Source of the DNA: Bacteroidota bacterium
GTDB taxonomy: Bacteria > Bacteroidota > Bacteroidia > Bacteroidales > VadinHA17
Length of the DNA: 8,759 nucleotides
Assembly (NCBI GenBank): GCA_030642585.1
Contig: DAOWNN010000070.1
Span: 1-8,759 of the forward strand
Direction of reading: 5' to 3'
The notes beneath the pieces are model-generated. The model was not told the DNA's origin, searched no databases, and saw only the letters and a program-made list of their open reading frames with translations. This document shows positions 6,133-8,759 of the stretch, piece after piece (the first letter of the stretch is position 1; each line of letters starts with the position of its first letter). The translations under genes and the position numbers were made by a program.

Positions 6133-7380
6133 GTGGATATTTTTGATAAAATCAGAAAAAACAGAGGTGCTCTGGGACAATACCAGAAACTAGGGCATGG
6201 ATATTTTATGTTTCCTAAATTGGAAGGAGAAATTTCTCCCCATATGACTTTCAGGGGAAAGAAAGTTCTTACCTGGAGTCTGAATAATTACATAGGACTG
6301 GCTAATCATCCTGAAGTTCGGGCTGAAGATGCAAAAGCATCAAAAGATTGGGGACTAGCATATCCAATGGGAGCCCGTATGATGTCAGGGCAAACCAAAA
6401 AACATGAGGAACTGGAAGAGAAGCTGGCAGAATTTGTTGGTAAGGAACGTGCCTATTTGTTGAATTACGGTTATATGGGAATGACTTCCATAATTGATTC
6501 CCTTGTAAACCGGAAAGATGTGATAGTATATGATTCAGAGTCACATGCCTGTATCCTGGATGGCTTAAGAATGCATATGGGAAAACGTTATGTATTCCCC
6601 CACAACAATATTGAAAACCTTGGAAAACAGCTGGAAAGAGCCACCAAATTAACTGATAAAACAGGCGGAGGAATTCTTGTAATTACAGAAGGAGTTTTTG
6701 GAATGGCAGGAGATCTTGGAAATTTGAAGGATATTGTTGCTCTTAAAGATAAATTCAATTTCCGCCTGCTGGTTGATGATGCTCATGGTTTTGGTACCAT
6801 GGGTAAAACAGGAGCCGGTACTGGGGAACACCTGGGAGTTCAGGATAAAATTGACGTATATTTTGCAACCTTCGCTAAAGCCATGGCAGGAATAGGAGGC
6901 TTTGTTGCCAGTGATGAAGATGTTGTGGATTATCTCCAGTACAATATGAGATCACAGATCTATGCCAAATCTCTGCCCATGCCTGTAGTTGTTGGTTCAA
7001 TAAAGCGGCTGGAACTTTTAAAAAGCAAGCCTGAATTGAAAGATAAGCTCTGGACTATAGTTCGTGCTTTGCAGAAAGGACTGAAAGAGAATGGGCTTGA
7101 TCTTGGAGATACTGAATCTCCTGTAACACCTGTATTTCTGAAAGGCGGAGTACCTGAAGCTACTGGAATTACCATGGATTTGAGAGAAAATTATGGAATC
7201 TTTTGTTCAATCGTTATCTACCCGGTAGTTCCTAAAGGTGTAATTATGTTGAGACTGATTCCTACTGCAGATCACAGTCTTGAAGATGTAGAACGAACCG
7301 TCAGTGCCTTTGCTGAAATAAAAAAGAAACTGGATGCCGGAAAATACTTAAATGAAATTAAAAGCCAGGTGGTAAAATAA
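6133..7380 (+). CDS. PLP-dependent alpha-oxoamine synthase (SPT/KBL/AONS-like acyltransferase)
   Basis: A fold-type I PLP enzyme of the family that condenses an amino acid with an acyl-CoA or acyl-ACP, releasing CO2 to give an amino ketone. Using the GTG start (415 residues), the PLP-binding features are SESHAC with His138, EGVFGMAGD (186-194), DDAHGFG with Asp215 or Asp216 and His218, and the Schiff-base Lys249 in TFAKAMAG. The N-terminus carries GHGYFMFPKLEG, and LNNYIGLANHP corresponds to the substrate-entry region of the family. Possible products include 3-ketosphinganine (from serine) or a cysteate-derived sulfonolipid precursor, both lipid classes made by Bacteroidota. 2-Amino-3-ketobutyrate is another option. 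No neighbouring lipid gene settles the choice. The frame extends to a TTG at 6103, but that lies inside the -7 box, so the GTG at 6133 (MDIFDKIRKN) is preferred. Confidence 0.85.
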   Translation: MDIFDKIRKNRGALGQYQKLGHGYFMFPKLEGEISPHMTFRGKKVLTWSLNNYIGLANHPEVRAEDAKASKDWGLAYPMGARMMSGQTKKHEELEEKLAEFVGKERAYLLNYGYMGMTSIIDSLVNRKDVIVYDSESHACILDGLRMHMGKRYVFPHNNIENLGKQLERATKLTDKTGGGILVITEGVFGMAGDLGNLKDIVALKDKFNFRLLVDDAHGFGTMGKTGAGTGEHLGVQDKIDVYFATFAKAMAGIGGFVASDEDVVDYLQYNMRSQIYAKSLPMPVVVGSIKRLELLKSKPELKDKLWTIVRALQKGLKENGLDLGDTESPVTPVFLKGGVPEATGITMDLRENYGIFCSIVIYPVVPKGVIMLRLIPTADHSLEDVERTVSAFAEIKKKLDAGKYLNEIKSQVVK

Positions 7381-7401
7381 ATTTCAGCTTAAGGAAATAA
7401 A

Positions 7402-7432
7402 AAAGGGTGACTTTGTAAAATAGTCACCCTTT
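7402..7432. terminator. Hairpin terminator between convergent genes
   Basis: Perfect 11-bp arms AAAGGGTGACT (7402-7412) and AGTCACCCTTT (7422-7432) flank a 9-nt loop. On the minus strand the stem runs into a T-rich tail (TTTTATTTCC), and on the plus strand into TTTCCTTAT. It lies 21 nt after the stop of the PLP enzyme gene and downstream of trxB in the opposite direction, so it can end transcription from both sides. The fit is better for trxB by T-tract. Confidence 0.85.
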
Positions 7433-7548
7433 CCTTATAAGCTATTTTGTCTTGTCCTGATATGTGTCTACAGCTTAAACAATAATTTTATGTCATAAAG
7501 TGTAAACATCTTCAGATATTATTTACTCATCTCTCACATCTTCTTCAC

Positions 7549-8553
7549 TCACCTCTTTTTCTCGCCAAGATATCTTTCGGCATCAATAGCAGCTTTGCAT
7601 CCCGATCCTGCAGCAGTAACAGCCTGTCTGTAATGAGGGTCCATCACATCTCCACAGGCAAATACTCCTTTTACATTGGTTATTGAACTGGGAGCTTCTG
7701 TTTGAATATATCCCACCTCATCCGTTTCAAGATATTCACTGAATATCTGTGAATTTGGAGTGTGACCAATTGCCAGGAAGAAACCATCAATACTGATCCT
7801 CACCTCTTTTTCTTCAGGGGTTCCCATCTTATGTATTAGTATTGCACCTTCCACACCATTCCCGCCAAATAGATCTTTAGTATTATGCTCATATAAGACT
7901 TCAACATTATCAGTATTTTCCACCCTTTCAATCATCACCTTGGATGCACGCATAAAGTCTTTCCTGACAATCACATATACCTTACGGCACAATCCTGCCA
8001 GGTAAAGAGCCTCTTCGGCTGCGGTATCTCCACCACCAACCACGGCTACATCTTTGCCCTTATAGAAAAACCCATCACAGGTGGCACAGGCAGAAACACC
8101 ACTCCCGGCATATTTCTTTTCAGCATCAAGACCAAGGTATTTGGCAGTTGCACCGGTAGCAATTATAACTGACTCTGCTTCAATAGTTACCTTATTATCT
8201 ATAAGCACCTTGTGGTTCTCTCCGGAAAAACTGACAGATGTTGCCAGGCCCCAACGTGCATCAGTACCAAACCTGACAGCCTGTTTTTTCAGATCCTCCA
8301 TCATAACCGGACCGGTAACACCTTCCGGGTAGCCTGGGTAATTTTCCACCTCGGTTGTTGTGGTAAGCTGCCCCCCGGGTTGAAGTCCTTCATAAAGAAC
8401 CGGGTTCAAATTGGCACGGGCTGCATAAATGGCAGCTGTATAACCTGCCGGACCAGAACCAATGATCAAACATTTTACTTTCTCAACATCGGTATTAGCT
8501 TGCACTTCTTTTGCTTCCTCGCCCGATGTATCCATAGACTTAAACAATTCCAT
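7549..8553 (-). CDS. trxB: Thioredoxin-disulfide reductase TrxB
   Basis: A cytoplasmic flavoenzyme that uses NADPH to reduce thioredoxin. The 334-residue protein shows the FAD-binding IIGSGPAGYTAA (30-41), EGLQPGGQL (55-63), the redox-active CATC (Cys156, Cys159) followed by DG, the NADPH-binding GGGDTA (173-178), and the C-terminal FAD motif FACGDV followed by RQAVTAAGSG. The basic segment that contacts the NADPH phosphate, usually HRRDxFRA, is here VRKDFMRA, which keeps positive charges. An acidic extension of about 20 residues precedes the core. The ATG at 8553 gives the longest version, and Met7 is a possible alternative start. It is a single-gene unit, convergent with the PLP enzyme gene and divergent from the element at the right edge. 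Confidence 0.96.
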   Translation of the reverse strand: MELFKSMDTSGEEAKEVQANTDVEKVKCLIIGSGPAGYTAAIYAARANLNPVLYEGLQPGGQLTTTTEVENYPGYPEGVTGPVMMEDLKKQAVRFGTDARWGLATSVSFSGENHKVLIDNKVTIEAESVIIATGATAKYLGLDAEKKYAGSGVSACATCDGFFYKGKDVAVVGGGDTAAEEALYLAGLCRKVYVIVRKDFMRASKVMIERVENTDNVEVLYEHNTKDLFGGNGVEGAILIHKMGTPEEKEVRISIDGFFLAIGHTPNSQIFSEYLETDEVGYIQTEAPSSITNVKGVFACGDVMDPHYRQAVTAAGSGCKAAIDAERYLGEKKR

Positions 8554-8603
8554 AATTCTGATATTTAATAATTTATAGTGATTTATTCATAAATTTCCTG
8601 AGA

Positions 8604-8611
8604 CAAAACTA
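8604..8611 (-). promoter_or_regulatory. -7 promoter box of trxB
   Basis: The minus strand reads TAGTTTTG, matching TAnnTTTG, with a predicted transcript start near 8599 and a leader of roughly 45 nt before the trxB ATG. There is no TTG at the expected -33 position. That part of the promoter instead abuts the dyad at 8631-8650, so activation by a bound protein is conceivable. Confidence 0.5.
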
Positions 8612-8630
8612 ATAAAAATGTCAGGATATA

Positions 8631-8650
8631 ATTGTCACCTGATTGACAAT
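8631..8650. promoter_or_regulatory. 20-bp dyad in the trxB upstream region
   Basis: Perfect 7-bp arms ATTGTCA (8631-8637) and TGACAAT (8644-8650) flank a 6-nt spacer. Its inner edge is 19 nt upstream of the trxB -7 box and its outer edge is 30 nt upstream of the -33 element of the rightward promoter. That placement suits a regulator acting on one or both. The arms resemble no operator I can name with confidence. Confidence 0.4.
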
Positions 8651-8680
8651 AACCATACCAAATTAAAAGGACTGAAATTA

Positions 8681-8711
8681 TTGCAGGGTTTAGAACTCTT
8701 CACTATTTTTG
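8681..8711 (+). promoter_or_regulatory. Rightward promoter facing the window edge
   Basis: A TTG at 8681-8683 followed after 20 nt by TATTTTTG at 8704-8711 matches the Bacteroidota -33/-7 pattern well. Transcription would start near 8716, about 30 nt before the apparent tRNA start. It is divergent from trxB. Confidence 0.7.
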
Positions 8712-8747
8712 TAGCCACAAAAATTAATTTTTCTTAAAGTTCTTTTT

Positions 8748-8759
8748 CGGGATGTAGCT
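8748..8759 (+). tRNA. Probable 5' end of a tRNA gene, cut by window edge
   Basis: The last 12 bases, CGGGATGTAGCT, fit the first twelve positions of a tRNA: a 7-nt acceptor strand (CGGGATG), T at position 8, A at position 9, then GCT opening the D stem. A strong promoter about 30 nt upstream supports a transcribed start here. A leading C would fit a tRNA-Pro type, but the anticodon is outside the window, so identity is a guess. The evidence is short and could be coincidence. Confidence 0.5.

Noticed and set aside
8081..8568. Two plus-strand frames (83 and 118 residues) across trxB
   Set aside because: They lie antisense to a complete, well-conserved trxB and have Cys-rich, non-family translations.

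Overview
The window looks like ordinary chromosomal DNA from a member of the Bacteroidota. Three things point there. The first is the gene order BamD, RNA polymerase omega, CoaBC, PorD (DUF4835) and RecN. The second is a set of TAnnTTTG-type -7 promoter boxes, two of them with a TTG 19-20 nt upstream. The third is the lack of Shine-Dalgarno sequences before the start codons. DNA composition is AT-rich, especially between genes. I cannot name a genus.

Layout. Positions 1-532 hold no gene I can support, only two short palindromes. A leftward (minus-strand) cluster fills 533-5969. In transcription order it runs bamD (outer-membrane assembly lipoprotein), rpoZ (omega subunit), coaBC (coenzyme A synthesis), porD (type IX secretion-associated exported protein), then recN (DNA repair ATPase). 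The first four genes are separated by 27-28 nt each and are probably co-transcribed. A 425-bp intergenic stretch packed with short degenerate repeats separates porD from recN. A divergent promoter region (5970-6132) drives bamD leftward and, rightward, a PLP-dependent alpha-oxoamine synthase of the serine palmitoyltransferase / 2-amino-3-ketobutyrate ligase type. That gene converges on trxB (thioredoxin reductase, minus strand), with a hairpin terminator between them that could serve both. Beyond trxB lies another divergent promoter region. Its rightward promoter faces the window edge, where the last 12 bases look like the start of a tRNA gene.

How the genes relate. The cluster mixes envelope biogenesis (BamD, PorD) with core functions (omega, CoA, repair). 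The alpha-oxoamine synthase probably makes a long-chain amino ketone, for example for sphingolipids or sulfonolipids, but its substrate cannot be read from the sequence. TrxB supplies reduced thioredoxin.

I found no CRISPR array, phage, insertion sequence, defence island or new multi-gene system. The points most worth checking are: an A11 tract in the linker between the two CoaBC domains, where slippage either way would leave a CoaC-only protein; a bamD promoter box almost touching its start codon, suggesting a leaderless mRNA; non-canonical residues at two CoaC active-site positions; and a repeat family found in two separate intergenic regions.
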